The notes: a model not told the origin generated them from the letters alone. A stretch of DNA of 64,000 bases from Betaproteobacteria bacterium (GCA_016716535.1 JADJWD010000003.1:62001-126000), one strand, 5' to 3'. Counted from the first letter of the stretch, positions 44,428-53,960 are shown. A program made the numbers and translations.

Positions 44428-45561
44428 ATGCCCTGCCCCACCCGTTCGAAGAAGACCGTCGCTCGCCTGCTGGCCGGCCTGGCCGCGCTGGCCATCGGCG
44501 TCATGGCCGGCACCGCCTTCGCGCAAGCCGAGGACCCGGTGCTCAACATCTACAACTGGTCCGACTACATCGCCGAAGACACGATCCGCAACTTCGAGCG
44601 CGAGACCGGCATCCGCGTGCGCTACGACAACTTCGACAACAACGAGATCGTCCACGCCAAGCTCGTCGCCGGCAAGACCGGCTACGACATCGTCATCCCC
44701 AGCTCCAACTGGGCCAAGCTGCAGATCGACGGCGGCCTGCTGCGCAAGATCGACAAGAGCCTCGTGCCGAACCTGAAGAACCTGGACCCCGCCGTGCAGG
44801 CGCAGCTGGCGCGCATGGACCCGGGCAACGAGTACATGGTCAACTGGCTCTGGGGCTACACGACGGTCGGCATCAACGTCGAGAAGGTCAAGGCGGCGCT
44901 CGGCTCGACGCCGATGCCCGACAACGTCTGGGACCTCATCTTCAAGCCCGAGTACATCAGCAAGGTCAAGAGCTGCGGCGTCAGCTTCCTCGACAGCGCC
45001 ACCGAGGTGGTGCCCGCGGCGCTGCACTACCTCGGCAAGCCAAGCTTCAGCAAGAACACCGGCGACTATGCGCAGGCCGCGGCGCTGCTCAAGAGCGTGC
45101 GGCCGTACATCACCCTCTTCAGCTCTTCGGGCTACATCAACGACATGGCCAACGGCTCGATCTGCGTTGCGCTCGGCTGGAGCGGCGACATCAACATCGC
45201 GCGCCAGCGCGCCATCGACGGCAAGACCGGCCACACGATCCAGGCGCTGCTGCCCAGGACCGGCGGCCTGCTCTTCTTCGACGTGATGGTCATCCCGGCC
45301 GACGCGCCGCGGCCGGGCAACGCGCACAAGTTCATCAACTACATCCTGCGCGGCGACGTGCACGCCGGCCTCACGAACAAGGTCTTCTACGCCAACCCCA
45401 ACACCGCCAGCCGTCCGCACATCAAGCCCGAGGTGGCAGCCAACCCCACCGTCTTCCTCGCGCCGGCCGAACTGACGAAGATGGTGCCTCCCGACTCGCT
45501 GAACAACGACCTGCGCCGGCTGATGACGCGCACCTACACGTCGTTCAAGACGGGCCTTTGA
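44428..45561 (+). CDS. potF: Polyamine ABC transporter, periplasmic binding protein
   Basis: A 377-residue periplasmic protein with a Sec signal (LLAGLAALAIGVMAGTAFAQA). The mature start VLNIYNWSDYIAEDTIRNFERETGIRVRYDNFDNNEIVHAKLVAGKTGYDIVIPS is the PotD/PotF hallmark. It delivers putrescine or spermidine to the PotGHI complex encoded next. ATG 44428 follows a GAGGAG site 7 bp upstream; the frame extends upstream without signal-peptide character. Confidence 0.93.
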   Translation: MPCPTRSKKTVARLLAGLAALAIGVMAGTAFAQAEDPVLNIYNWSDYIAEDTIRNFERETGIRVRYDNFDNNEIVHAKLVAGKTGYDIVIPSSNWAKLQIDGGLLRKIDKSLVPNLKNLDPAVQAQLARMDPGNEYMVNWLWGYTTVGINVEKVKAALGSTPMPDNVWDLIFKPEYISKVKSCGVSFLDSATEVVPAALHYLGKPSFSKNTGDYAQAAALLKSVRPYITLFSSSGYINDMANGSICVALGWSGDINIARQRAIDGKTGHTIQALLPRTGGLLFFDVMVIPADAPRPGNAHKFINYILRGDVHAGLTNKVFYANPNTASRPHIKPEVAANPTVFLAPAELTKMVPPDSLNNDLRRLMTRTYTSFKTGL

Positions 45562-45564
45562 GTC

Positions 45565-46698
45565 GTGGCTTCGCCGGGCGCGGCCGATCGCGCCACCAGC
45601 GCAGACCCCGCCGACCGCGCCTTCCTGCGCATCGTCGACCTGGTCAAGGAGTACGACGGCATCGCCGCCGTCGACCACGTCAGCGTCGACATCGCCCAGG
45701 GTGAGATCTTCGCGCTGCTCGGCCCCTCGGGCTGCGGCAAGAGCACGCTCTTGCGCATGCTCGCCGGCTTCGAGGTGCCGACCGCCGGGCGCATCCTGCT
45801 GGCCGGCCGCGACCTCGCCGGCGCGCCGGCGTACGAGCGGCCGATCAACATGATGTTCCAGAGCTACGCGCTCTTTCCGCACCTGACGGTGTGGGAGAAC
45901 ATCGCCTTCGGCCTGAAGCGCGAAGGCCGCGCGAAGGCCGAGGTGGCCGATCGTGTCGACGCGATGCTGAAGCTCGTGCAGCTCGAGCGCTTCGCCGAGC
46001 GCCGGCCGCACCAGCTTTCCGGCGGCCAGCAGCAGCGCGTGGCGCTGGCGCGCAGCCTGGCGAAGCAGCCGCAACTGCTGCTGCTCGACGAGCCGCTCGG
46101 CGCGCTCGACAAGAAGCTGCGCGAGCGCACGCAGATCGAACTGGTCAACATCATCGAACAGGTCGGCGTGACCTGCGTGATGGTGACGCACGACCAGGAA
46201 GAGGCGATGACGATGGCCGAGCGCATCGCCGTGATGCGCGACGGCCGCTTCGTGCAGACCGGCGCACCGGGCGAGCTGTACGAGACGCCGTCGAGCCGCT
46301 TCGTCGCCGACTTCATCGGCAACGTCAACCTGCTCGACGGCACGCTCGACGTCGACGCCGCCGACCACTGCATCATCGGCTGCGCCGACCTGCGCTGCCG
46401 GGTCGGCCACGGCATCACCGGCAGCCAGGGCATGGCGGTCACCGTCGCGCTGCGGCCGGAGAAGATCGGCATCGGCCGCGCGGCGCCGGCCGACACCGCG
46501 CACAACGCCGTGCGCGGTACGGTGAAGGAGAAGTCGTACTTCGGCAGCTTCACCGTCTACCACGTGGCGCTCGCCAGCGGCGCGGTGCTGAAGGTCAGCG
46601 AGGCGAACACCGAGCGCCACCGCGACGGTGAGCTGACCTGGGGCGAGCCCGTCTGGGCCTCGTGGTCGCCGACGGCGCCGGTGGTGCTGACGCAATGA
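45565..46698 (+). CDS. potG: Polyamine ABC transporter, ATP-binding protein
   Basis: A 377-residue ABC ATPase. Walker A is LGPSGCGKSTLLRML, the signature is HQLSGGQQQRVALARSLA, Walker B is LLLLDEPLGALD, and the switch His is in VTHDQEEAMTMA. A C-terminal TOBE domain follows (VALRPEKIGIG). GTG 45565 is 3 bp after potF, and the stop overlaps potH as ATGA. Confidence 0.94.
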   Translation: MASPGAADRATSADPADRAFLRIVDLVKEYDGIAAVDHVSVDIAQGEIFALLGPSGCGKSTLLRMLAGFEVPTAGRILLAGRDLAGAPAYERPINMMFQSYALFPHLTVWENIAFGLKREGRAKAEVADRVDAMLKLVQLERFAERRPHQLSGGQQQRVALARSLAKQPQLLLLDEPLGALDKKLRERTQIELVNIIEQVGVTCVMVTHDQEEAMTMAERIAVMRDGRFVQTGAPGELYETPSSRFVADFIGNVNLLDGTLDVDAADHCIIGCADLRCRVGHGITGSQGMAVTVALRPEKIGIGRAAPADTAHNAVRGTVKEKSYFGSFTVYHVALASGAVLKVSEANTERHRDGELTWGEPVWASWSPTAPVVLTQ

Positions 46699-47621
46699 AC
46701 ACGTCGCGCCTGCCCCACTGGAGCCTCGGCAGGAAGGCCGTCATCGCGCTGCCAATGCTCTTCCTGCTGCTGTTCCTGCTGGCGCCGTTCTTCATCGTCG
46801 GCAAGATCAGCGTCTCCGAGATGGAGACGGTGACGTTCAAGCCGCTGCTCACGTGGGCCGACGGCGTGCTGACGGTGAAGCTCAAGCTCGCCAACTACGC
46901 CTTCCTCGCCGGCGACGACCTCTACTTCAAAACGTACCTCTCGAGCATCCGCTACGCCGCGGCGGCCACGGCGCTGTGCCTGGCCATCGGCTACCCGTTC
47001 GCCTACTTCATGTCGCGCGCCAAGGCCACCGTGCAGCCGGCGCTCGTGATGCTGGTGATGCTGCCGTTCTGGACCTCGTTCCTGCTGCGCGTGTACGCGT
47101 GGCGCGGGCTGCTTTCCGAAGGCGGCTGGGCGGCCGAAGTCATCGTTGGCAGCGGGCTCGATCACGTGCTGGCCGCGCTCGGCCTCATCGGCGAGCCGGG
47201 CCACCTGATGCACACGCCGTTCTCGCTGGTGCTGGGCATGACCTACACCTACCTGCCGTTCATGGTGCTGCCGCTGTATGCCAACCTGGCGCGGCTGGAC
47301 CTCAAGCTGCTCGAGGCCGCGGCCGACCTCGGCGCGACGCCGTGGGTGGCCTTCTGGCGCGTGACGGTGCCGCTGTCGCGCGCCGGCATCGTCGCCGGCT
47401 CGATGCTGGTGTTCATCCCGTGCATCGGCGAGTTCGTCATCCCGGAGCTGCTCGGCGGCCCCGAGACGCTGATGATCGGCCGCGTCATCTGGGACGAGTT
47501 CTTCGCCAACAACGACTGGCCGATCGCTGCCACCGTGACGGTGGTGATGGTGCTGTTGATCATCGTGCCGCTGGCGGTGTTCTCCAAGTTCCAGGCCGAG
47601 GCGCAGGAGGCCAAGGCGTGA
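46695..47621 (+). CDS. potH: Polyamine ABC transporter permease
   Basis: A 308-residue inner-membrane permease with six likely helices. The ABC coupling motif reads LEAAADLGATPWVAFWRVTVPLSRAGI (EAA loop). A long periplasmic loop follows the first helix, as in PotH. Overlap with potG (ATGA) and potI (GTGA) shows tight operon coupling. Confidence 0.94.
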   Translation: MNTSRLPHWSLGRKAVIALPMLFLLLFLLAPFFIVGKISVSEMETVTFKPLLTWADGVLTVKLKLANYAFLAGDDLYFKTYLSSIRYAAAATALCLAIGYPFAYFMSRAKATVQPALVMLVMLPFWTSFLLRVYAWRGLLSEGGWAAEVIVGSGLDHVLAALGLIGEPGHLMHTPFSLVLGMTYTYLPFMVLPLYANLARLDLKLLEAAADLGATPWVAFWRVTVPLSRAGIVAGSMLVFIPCIGEFVIPELLGGPETLMIGRVIWDEFFANNDWPIAATVTVVMVLLIIVPLAVFSKFQAEAQEAKA

Positions 47622-48484
47622 GGTGGGCCACCTCCGAGCGCTTCAACCGCCGGTTCGGGCGCGGCTGGCTCGTGCTCGGCTTCGTCTTCCTGTACCTGCC
47701 GATCGCGGCGCTGGTGCTGTACTCGTTCAACGACTCGCCGTTGCCCAACGTCTGGCGCGGCTTCACGCTGAAGTGGTACGCGGCGCTCGTGCGCGACCAG
47801 GAACTGCTGGCCGGCTTCTGGCTCAGCCTGCGCATCGCCTTCCTCACCGCCTGTGCGTCGGTGGTGCTGGGCATGCTGGCGGCGTTTGCGCTCGTGCGCT
47901 ATCGGCGCTTCTTCGGCCGCACGTTGTTTTCGGGGATGGTCAACGCGCCGCTCGTGATGCCCGAGGTCGTCGTCGGCCTGTCGCTGCTGCTGATGCTGGT
48001 GAGCGTGCAGCGCGCCACCGAGGCGGCCTTCGGCACCGGCTTTCCCGGGCGCGGCATGGGCACGATCTGGCTCGGCCACACGCTGCTCGGCATGGCCTAC
48101 GCGACGGTGGTCATCCAGTCACGGCTGCGCGCCGTGCCGCCGCAGCTCGAAGAGGCGGCGATGGATCTCGGCGCGCGGCCGCCGCAGGTCTTCTGGCTCG
48201 TGACACTGCCGATGATCGGACAAAGCCTCGTCTCGGCCTGGCTCCTGGCCTTCACGCTGTCGCTGGACGACGTCGTGCTCTCGGCCTTCTTGAGCGGCCC
48301 GGGTTCGACGACGATGCCGCTCGTCATCTTCTCGCGCGCGCGCTTGGGGCTGAACCCGAGCGTCAATGCGGTGGCCACCGTCTTCATCGCGCTCGTCGCT
48401 GTGGGCGTGGCCGCGGCGAGCTGGTGGATCGCCAACGCCGAACGCAAGCGCCAGGCCGAAGCCGCTGCGGCGGCGCGCGCCTGA
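47618..48484 (+). CDS. potI: Polyamine ABC transporter permease
   Basis: A 288-residue permease. FLYLPIAALVLYSFNDSPLPNVWRGFTLKWYAAL is a PotI-type N-terminus, and the coupling loop is LEEAAMDLGARPPQVFWLVTLPMIGQSLV. GTG 47618 overlaps the potH stop as GTGA. An Ala-rich tail ends the protein. It completes potFGHI; a porin-like gene follows after 66 bp. Confidence 0.93.
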   Translation: MRWATSERFNRRFGRGWLVLGFVFLYLPIAALVLYSFNDSPLPNVWRGFTLKWYAALVRDQELLAGFWLSLRIAFLTACASVVLGMLAAFALVRYRRFFGRTLFSGMVNAPLVMPEVVVGLSLLLMLVSVQRATEAAFGTGFPGRGMGTIWLGHTLLGMAYATVVIQSRLRAVPPQLEEAAMDLGARPPQVFWLVTLPMIGQSLVSAWLLAFTLSLDDVVLSAFLSGPGSTTMPLVIFSRARLGLNPSVNAVATVFIALVAVGVAAASWWIANAERKRQAEAAAAARA

Positions 48485-48550
48485 GCCGCGCCGCGCTTAT
48501 CTTCCACATCGAATCCGACAACGATTGACTACGACAAGAGGAGCCCCGCG

Positions 48551-50005
48551 ATGACGCTGCACCTTGCCCCCGTGAAGAGCACCGGTCTTGCCTTGTGCGC
48601 CGCGGCCTGCGCCGTGCTCGCGGCCTTTCCCGCGGCGGCGCAGACGGCGCCCGCTGCGCCGACCGCGGCCGCCATCCTCGAAGAGCTGCGCCAGTTGCGC
48701 GAGCGCGTGCAGGAACTCGAGCGCAAGCTCCAGGCGCAGCAGGCCGCGCAACCGGCGCCTGCGGCCGCACAGCCAGGCCAATGGGGCATGACCCCCGAAC
48801 AGTCGCGTGAACTCAGCCGCATCGGCGTCAAGGCCGAGGCGATGCAGGACGCCTTCACCGACTACGGCTACAAGGGCCTGAAGATCAGCGGCTACGCCGA
48901 CCCGGTCTTCATCGTCAACCGCAACCAGGGGCGCGCGGGCTTCCAGTTCGTCAACAACGTCGCCGACGACGGCTACCACTACGACAACTCGTACTTCGGC
49001 GCCATCGCGCTCGACTTCCTGAAGGAGACCGAATCGGGGAGCCGCTGGCGGCTGACGCTCGTGCCCAACCGCGGCACCGACGCCGTCATCGGCAACGGCG
49101 GCGTCGTGCACGAGGCGACGGTGAGCGTGCCGATCACCGACCTGCAGACGCGTTTCCTGGCCGGCCACGTGCCCGACTGGTCGGGCTACGAGTACCTGCA
49201 GCCGACGCTGAACAAGCTGATCACGCACAACCTGCTGTTCGACTACACGCTGCCCACCACCTACACCGGCGCCGGCGTCGACATCACGCGCGGCAAGTGG
49301 ATGGTCAAGGCGATGCTCGCGAACATGAACGCCTCGCGCAACGGCCCCGACGAGCGCGCGCCGGTCTTCACCTACCGCGTCGACTACGCGCGCGGCGAGT
49401 TCCAGGGCTTCGGCTTCGCCGGCGTGCACGGCAAGGCGGCCAACTTCGCCGACGCCAACGCGGCGAAGACGAAGGTCGACCTCTTCGAGTTCGACGCCTA
49501 CTTCATCCGTGGCGACTGGACGGCCCAGGGCCAGTTGAGCCTGGGCCGCCAGCGCGGCGCGGCGATCGTGCCCGACCCGCTGAGCGGCGCGCTGCGCGAC
49601 GCGCGCTGGGAGGGGCTGTCGGGCCTCGTCGCCTACAAGATCACGCCGCGCTTCGAGGTCGTTGCGCGCGCCGATCACATCCGCAATGAGAAGAACGGCG
49701 GCGGCCTGCTCGGCTACACCGGCTACTGGGACCCGGCCGCCGGCTCGCTGGGCGATGCGCGCAGCGGCATCGGCGTCGACGGCACGCTGGACTGCGTCAC
49801 CGACCCCACCCTCGCCGAGTGCAACCGCGGCGCCAACCGCAGCGCGTTCAGCTTCGGCGCGAGCTGGCTGTACGACCTGAACACCACCTTCAAGGTCGAA
49901 TACCGGCTCGACCACGCCGACCGCCGCGTCTTCGTCGTCACGAAGGACGGCACGTTCAGGAAGACCAACCACCTGCTCGGCGCGTCGGTGCTGGTGGCGT
50001 GGTGA
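48551..50005 (+). CDS. DUF3138 outer-membrane porin-like protein
   Basis: A 484-residue exported protein. After the signal peptide (ALCAAACAVLAAFPAAAQ) comes a short coiled coil (AAILEELRQLRERVQELERKLQAQQ) and then a long beta-strand region ending LLGASVLVAW. The DUF3138 family is a betaproteobacterial barrel of unknown substrate. Its place behind potFGHI suggests it carries polyamines or amino acids across the outer membrane. An AAGAGGAG site precedes the ATG. Confidence 0.85.
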   Translation: MTLHLAPVKSTGLALCAAACAVLAAFPAAAQTAPAAPTAAAILEELRQLRERVQELERKLQAQQAAQPAPAAAQPGQWGMTPEQSRELSRIGVKAEAMQDAFTDYGYKGLKISGYADPVFIVNRNQGRAGFQFVNNVADDGYHYDNSYFGAIALDFLKETESGSRWRLTLVPNRGTDAVIGNGGVVHEATVSVPITDLQTRFLAGHVPDWSGYEYLQPTLNKLITHNLLFDYTLPTTYTGAGVDITRGKWMVKAMLANMNASRNGPDERAPVFTYRVDYARGEFQGFGFAGVHGKAANFADANAAKTKVDLFEFDAYFIRGDWTAQGQLSLGRQRGAAIVPDPLSGALRDARWEGLSGLVAYKITPRFEVVARADHIRNEKNGGGLLGYTGYWDPAAGSLGDARSGIGVDGTLDCVTDPTLAECNRGANRSAFSFGASWLYDLNTTFKVEYRLDHADRRVFVVTKDGTFRKTNHLLGASVLVAW

Positions 50006-50006
50006 G

Positions 50007-50966
50007 TTGAAGCCGCACGCGCCCGCCTGGGCCTGGGTCGCGCTGGCCGCCAGCACGACGCTGGTGGGCAGCTACGTCGGGCTGTCCAAGCTGCTCGTCG
50101 CCACCTTCCCGGTCTTCCTGCTCGCGTGGCTGCGCTTTGGCATCGCCGCCGTCGCGATGCTGCCGTGGCTGAAGCGCACCGGCGCCGAGGCGCCGCTCGC
50201 GCCGCGCGACCGCAAGCTGCTTTTCTGGGAGAGCTTCCTCGGCAATTTCCTCTTCTCGATCTGCATGCTCTACGGCGTCAAGCTGAGCGGCGCCGTCGCC
50301 GCCGGCGTCGTCATGGCCGGCATCCCGGCGGCCGTCGCGGTGGGCTCGTGGTGGCTGCTGCGCGAGCGGGTCGGCGCGCGCGTCTGGGCCGCGGTCGCCT
50401 GCGCCGTGGCCGGCGTCGTGCTGCTGGCGCTGGCGCGGCCGGCGGGGGATGCGGCGTCGGCATCGGCGGCCGCCTCGGCCGCCTCTTCGACCGCACCTTC
50501 GACCTGGGGCTTCGTGCTGCTGGTCGGCGCCGTGTTGTGCGAGGCGGCCTACGTCGTCATCGGCAAGCGGCTGACGGCGCAGCTGTCGCCGCGGCGCATC
50601 AGCGCGCTGATCAACCTGTGGGGCCTGGCGCTCGTCACGCCGTTCGGGCTGTGGCAGGCCGCGCAGTTCGACTTCACCGCGGTGACGGCGCCGACCTGGG
50701 GCCTGCTCGTCTTCTACGCGCTCGCCGCGAGCATGGTCACCGTGTGGCTGTGGATGGCCGGCCTCACGCACGTGCCGGCGGCCCAGTCGGGCATCTTCAT
50801 GGTCATGGTCCCGGCGAGCGCCGCCGCCGTCGGCGTGCTGCTGCTCGGCGAGCCGTTCGGCGGCGTGCACGCGCTGGCCTTCCTGCTCGCGCTGGCGGGT
50901 TTGTTGCTGGTGACGTGGCCGGGCCGGGCAAGCACCCGGCGCGCCGACAAGCAGCGGTCAGCCTAG
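50007..50966 (+). CDS. EamA/DMT family transporter
   Basis: A 319-residue protein with ten likely helices in two EamA repeats (VGLSKLLVATFPVFLLAWLRFGIAAVAMLPWL and AYVVIGKRLTAQLSPRRISALINLWG). The start is an unusual TTG at 50007, one base after the DUF3138 stop, so it probably relies on coupled translation. DMT exporters move amino acids, amines or metabolites; export of an excess product from the polyamine cluster is possible. Confidence 0.85.
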   Translation: MKPHAPAWAWVALAASTTLVGSYVGLSKLLVATFPVFLLAWLRFGIAAVAMLPWLKRTGAEAPLAPRDRKLLFWESFLGNFLFSICMLYGVKLSGAVAAGVVMAGIPAAVAVGSWWLLRERVGARVWAAVACAVAGVVLLALARPAGDAASASAAASAASSTAPSTWGFVLLVGAVLCEAAYVVIGKRLTAQLSPRRISALINLWGLALVTPFGLWQAAQFDFTAVTAPTWGLLVFYALAASMVTVWLWMAGLTHVPAAQSGIFMVMVPASAAAVGVLLLGEPFGGVHALAFLLALAGLLLVTWPGRASTRRADKQRSA

Positions 50967-51010
50967 GAGCCTGTGTCTGCGTCCGCGTCTGCGTCGTGTC
51001 GGGAAGGCGT

Positions 51011-51736
51011 TCAACCTTCGCCCACGCGCGGCGCCGTGGCGGCCTGCCCGTAGCCGCGGAACCTCGCCGCCACCTCCGCCATCTGCGCCGCGTCCAGCAG
51101 TGCCGGCTCGCCGACGGCCAGCGCCTTCAGGTACACCTCGCACAACGACTCGACCTCGAGGGCCACCTTCATCGCCTGCGCGAGCGTGCGGCCGGCGGCG
51201 ACGAGGCCGTGGTTGGACAGCAGGCAGGCGTCGCGCTCGTGCATCGCCGCGGCCACGGCGCGCGACAGCGCCTCGCTGCCGAAGAGGTGGTACGGCACAC
51301 ACGGCACCGAGTCGCCGCCGGCGACCGCGACCATGTAGTGAAAGGGCGGCAGCGCGCGGCGCAGGCAGGCCAGCGCGGTGGCGTGCACCGAGTGGCAATG
51401 CACCACCGCATGCAGGTCGGGCCGCGCGGCGTAGAGGGCCAGATGGAACGGTGCCTCGGACGAGGGCTTCCAGCGGTTGGCGCGACGCTGCGCCGTGCCG
51501 CCATCGAGTGCCAGCCACACGAGGTCGTCGGCGCCGGTGTCGGCCGCCCCCATGCCGGTGGGCGTGATCCAGCAGCCTTGGCCGTCGCCCGCGCGGTGGC
51601 TGAGGTTGCCGGTGCTGCCACGGTTCATGCCCCGTGCGTCGAATTGCGCGAGCGCCGCGACCATCGCCTCGCGCAGCGGCCGGTCGGCGGCGTCGTCGTT
51701 GTCGTGGTCGTTGACGTTGTCGTCGATCGGGCTCAT
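51011..51736 (-). CDS. Class II aldolase, possible 5-methylthioribulose-1-phosphate aldolase
   Basis: A 241-residue class II aldolase/adducin protein. Zinc ligands are HCHSVH and a later His in LSNHGLV; the acid residue is in KPSSEAPFHLAL; phosphate-binding GSTGNLSHR is near the N-terminus. It overlaps mtnA by ATGA. The family includes MtnB dehydratase, FucA and the Ald2 aldolase of the DHAP shunt. No mtnC or mtnD is adjacent, which makes the aldolase route somewhat more attractive than MtnB, but this is inference. Confidence 0.82.
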   Translation of the reverse strand: MSPIDDNVNDHDNDDAADRPLREAMVAALAQFDARGMNRGSTGNLSHRAGDGQGCWITPTGMGAADTGADDLVWLALDGGTAQRRANRWKPSSEAPFHLALYAARPDLHAVVHCHSVHATALACLRRALPPFHYMVAVAGGDSVPCVPYHLFGSEALSRAVAAAMHERDACLLSNHGLVAAGRTLAQAMKVALEVESLCEVYLKALAVGEPALLDAAQMAEVAARFRGYGQAATAPRVGEG

Positions 51737-52911
51737 GCCGCGCTCCCCGGCCCAGGCACCGCGGCCGGCCCGCCCTGCCCGCCCTGGCCGCCGGCGTGCG
51801 GCGCGACACGCCGCACGAGCGCGCGCAACGCCGCCGCGTCGGCGTCCACGACGCCGTGCTCGGTGACGAGGCCGGTGACCAGCCGCGCCGGCGTCACGTC
51901 GAACGCCGGGTTGGCGGCCCGTGCGCCCTCGGGCACGAGGCGCACTTCCACCACCTCGCCGTCCGCCGTGCGGCCGGCGATGTGGGTCAGTTCGCGCGTG
52001 TCGCGTTCCTCGATCGGAATGGCGTCGCCGTCGCGCAGCGCCGCGTCGAAGGTCGACATCGGCATCGCCACGTAGAACGGCACGCCGTTGTCGTGTGCGG
52101 CCAGCGCCTTCAGGTAGGTGCCGATCTTGTTGCACACGTCGCCGTTGGCGGCGACGCGGTCGCAGCCGACGATGACGAGGTCGACCTCGCCGCGCTGCAT
52201 CAGGTGGCCGCCGGCGTTGTCGGCGACGACGCGGTGCGGCACCTGCGCCTGCCCGAGTTCCCACGCGGTGAGGCTCGCGCCCTGGTTGCGAGGGCGTGTC
52301 TCGTCGACCCACACCTCGAGCGGCAGGCCGGCGGCGTGCGCCTGGTAGATCGGCGCCGTCGCCGTGCCCCAGCCGACGGTGGCCAGCCAGCCGGCGTTGC
52401 AGTGGGTCAGCACACGCAGCGGCCGGTCGCGGCTCGGTGGTGCCGCGCGGCGCGCGGCGGCGGCGCGCAGCAGTTCGAGCCCGTGCCGGCCGATGGCGGC
52501 ATTGACGGCCACGTCCTCCTCGGCGATCGCTTCGGCCTCGGCCCACGCGGCGGCGGCGCGCTCGCCCGGCGGCAACGGCAACACGCGCGAGCGCACACGC
52601 TCCAGCGCCCAGGCGAGGTTGACCGCGGTGGGCCGTGTCGCCGCCAGCCGCGCCGCCGCCGCGGCGAGCGTGGCGTCGTCGGCCGCACGCGCACGCGCCA
52701 GCGCCAGCGCCAGGCCGTAGGCCGCGGCGGCGCCGATCAGCGGTGCGCCGCGCAGCCACATGTCGCGGATCGCCGTGGCGACGGCCTCGGCGTCTTGCAG
52801 CGGCACCCAAGCCAGGCGGTGCGGCAGCAGCCGCTGGTCGATGATCTCGATGCCGCGCTGAGGCCCGAGCGGGCGCAGCGGACGCGGAACGTCGCTCTCG
52901 CCGGCGCTCAC
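51733..52911 (-). CDS. mtnA: S-methyl-5-thioribose-1-phosphate isomerase
   Basis: A 392-residue isomerase converting methylthioribose-1-phosphate to the ribulose form. It has MWLRGAPLIGAAAAYGLALA, the catalytic Cys region LTHCNAGWLATVGWGTATAPIY, DNAGGHLMQRGEVDLVIVGCDRVAANGDVCNKIGTYLKAL and NPAFDVTPARLVTGLVTE. GTG 52911 overlaps the dusA stop as GTGA. A Gly/Gln-rich tail ends it. With the aldolase it processes methylthioadenosine, a by-product of polyamine synthesis. Confidence 0.94.
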   Translation of the reverse strand: MSAGESDVPRPLRPLGPQRGIEIIDQRLLPHRLAWVPLQDAEAVATAIRDMWLRGAPLIGAAAAYGLALALARARAADDATLAAAAARLAATRPTAVNLAWALERVRSRVLPLPPGERAAAAWAEAEAIAEEDVAVNAAIGRHGLELLRAAAARRAAPPSRDRPLRVLTHCNAGWLATVGWGTATAPIYQAHAAGLPLEVWVDETRPRNQGASLTAWELGQAQVPHRVVADNAGGHLMQRGEVDLVIVGCDRVAANGDVCNKIGTYLKALAAHDNGVPFYVAMPMSTFDAALRDGDAIPIEERDTRELTHIAGRTADGEVVEVRLVPEGARAANPAFDVTPARLVTGLVTEHGVVDADAAALRALVRRVAPHAGGQGGQGGPAAVPGPGSAA

Positions 52912-53960
52912 GCCATCACCGCCGTCGCGGCCGAGGTCGCGGCCTGGCACATCGCGGCGCGCGCAGCGGCCATCACCTGCCGCGGGTCATCATGCCGGCG
53001 CTGCGCGTCGGACCACACCTGGCGCCAGCGGCGCGCGCCGGGCAGGCCGTTGCGCAGGCCCATCATGTGGCGCGTCGCGGCGAGCCAGCTGGCTCCGCCG
53101 GGCCAATGCTGCCGCGCCACGTGGTCGACGAAGCGCGCCTCGACCTCGTCGACCGAGGCCGCCGCCGGCGCCGCGGCGCCGAGGAAGCGCGTGTCCCACG
53201 CCGCCATCGCCCACGGCTCGTGGTAGGCGTGGCGGCCGAGCATCACGCCGTCGACGTGCGCGAGGTGCGCTTCGATCTGCGCGTCGCTCGTGACGCCGCC
53301 GTTGAGCACGATCGTCAGCTGCGGGAAATCGGCCTTCAGGCGGTGCACGAGCTCGTAGCGCAGCGGCGGCACCTCGCGGTTCTGCTTCGGGCTCAGGCCG
53401 TTCAGCCAGGCGTTGCGCGCATGCACGATGAAGACCTCGCAGCCGCCGCGCAGGGCCACCGTGCCGACGAAGTCGCGCACGAAGGCGTAGCTCTCTTCGC
53501 GGTCGATGCCGATGCGGTGCTTCACCGTCACCGGGATCGACACCGCGTCGCGCATCGCCGCGACGCACTCGGCCACGAGCTGCGGCTCGGCCATCAGGCA
53601 GGCGCCGAACGAGCCGCGCTGCACGCGCTCGCTCGGGCAGCCGCAGTTCAGGTTCACCTCGTCGTAGCCCCAGCGTTCGGCCAGGCGCGCGCAGTGCGCG
53701 AGGTCGGCCGGCTCGCTGCCGCCGAGCTGCAGCGCCACCGGGTACTCGGCGGTGTCGAAGTCGAGGTGGCGCGGCACGTCACCGTGCCGCAGCGCGCCGG
53801 TGGTCACCATCTCGGTGTACAGGCGCGTGCGGCGCGTGATCAGCCGGTGCAGGAAGCGGCAGTGGCGGTCGGTCCAGTCGAGCATCGGCGCGACGGCGAG
53901 GCACCAGGGCGAGGCGGCAGGCGGCGAGGCAGGCGGGCGGACCGGCGGGGTGGTCGACAC
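52908..53960 (-). CDS. dusA: tRNA-dihydrouridine(20/20a) synthase
   Basis: A 350-residue FMN enzyme reducing uridines in the tRNA D-loop. VAPMLDWTDRHCRFLHRLITRRTRLYTEMV and LNCGCPSERVQRGSFGACLM (catalytic Cys) are DusA signatures, with KHRIGIDREESY and LNGGVTSDAQIEAHL later. The start is GTG 53960. It is coupled to mtnA by a 4-base overlap, an odd pairing of tRNA modification with sulfur salvage. Confidence 0.94.
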   Translation of the reverse strand: MSTTPPVRPPASPPAASPWCLAVAPMLDWTDRHCRFLHRLITRRTRLYTEMVTTGALRHGDVPRHLDFDTAEYPVALQLGGSEPADLAHCARLAERWGYDEVNLNCGCPSERVQRGSFGACLMAEPQLVAECVAAMRDAVSIPVTVKHRIGIDREESYAFVRDFVGTVALRGGCEVFIVHARNAWLNGLSPKQNREVPPLRYELVHRLKADFPQLTIVLNGGVTSDAQIEAHLAHVDGVMLGRHAYHEPWAMAAWDTRFLGAAAPAAASVDEVEARFVDHVARQHWPGGASWLAATRHMMGLRNGLPGARRWRQVWSDAQRRHDDPRQVMAAARAAMCQAATSAATAVMA

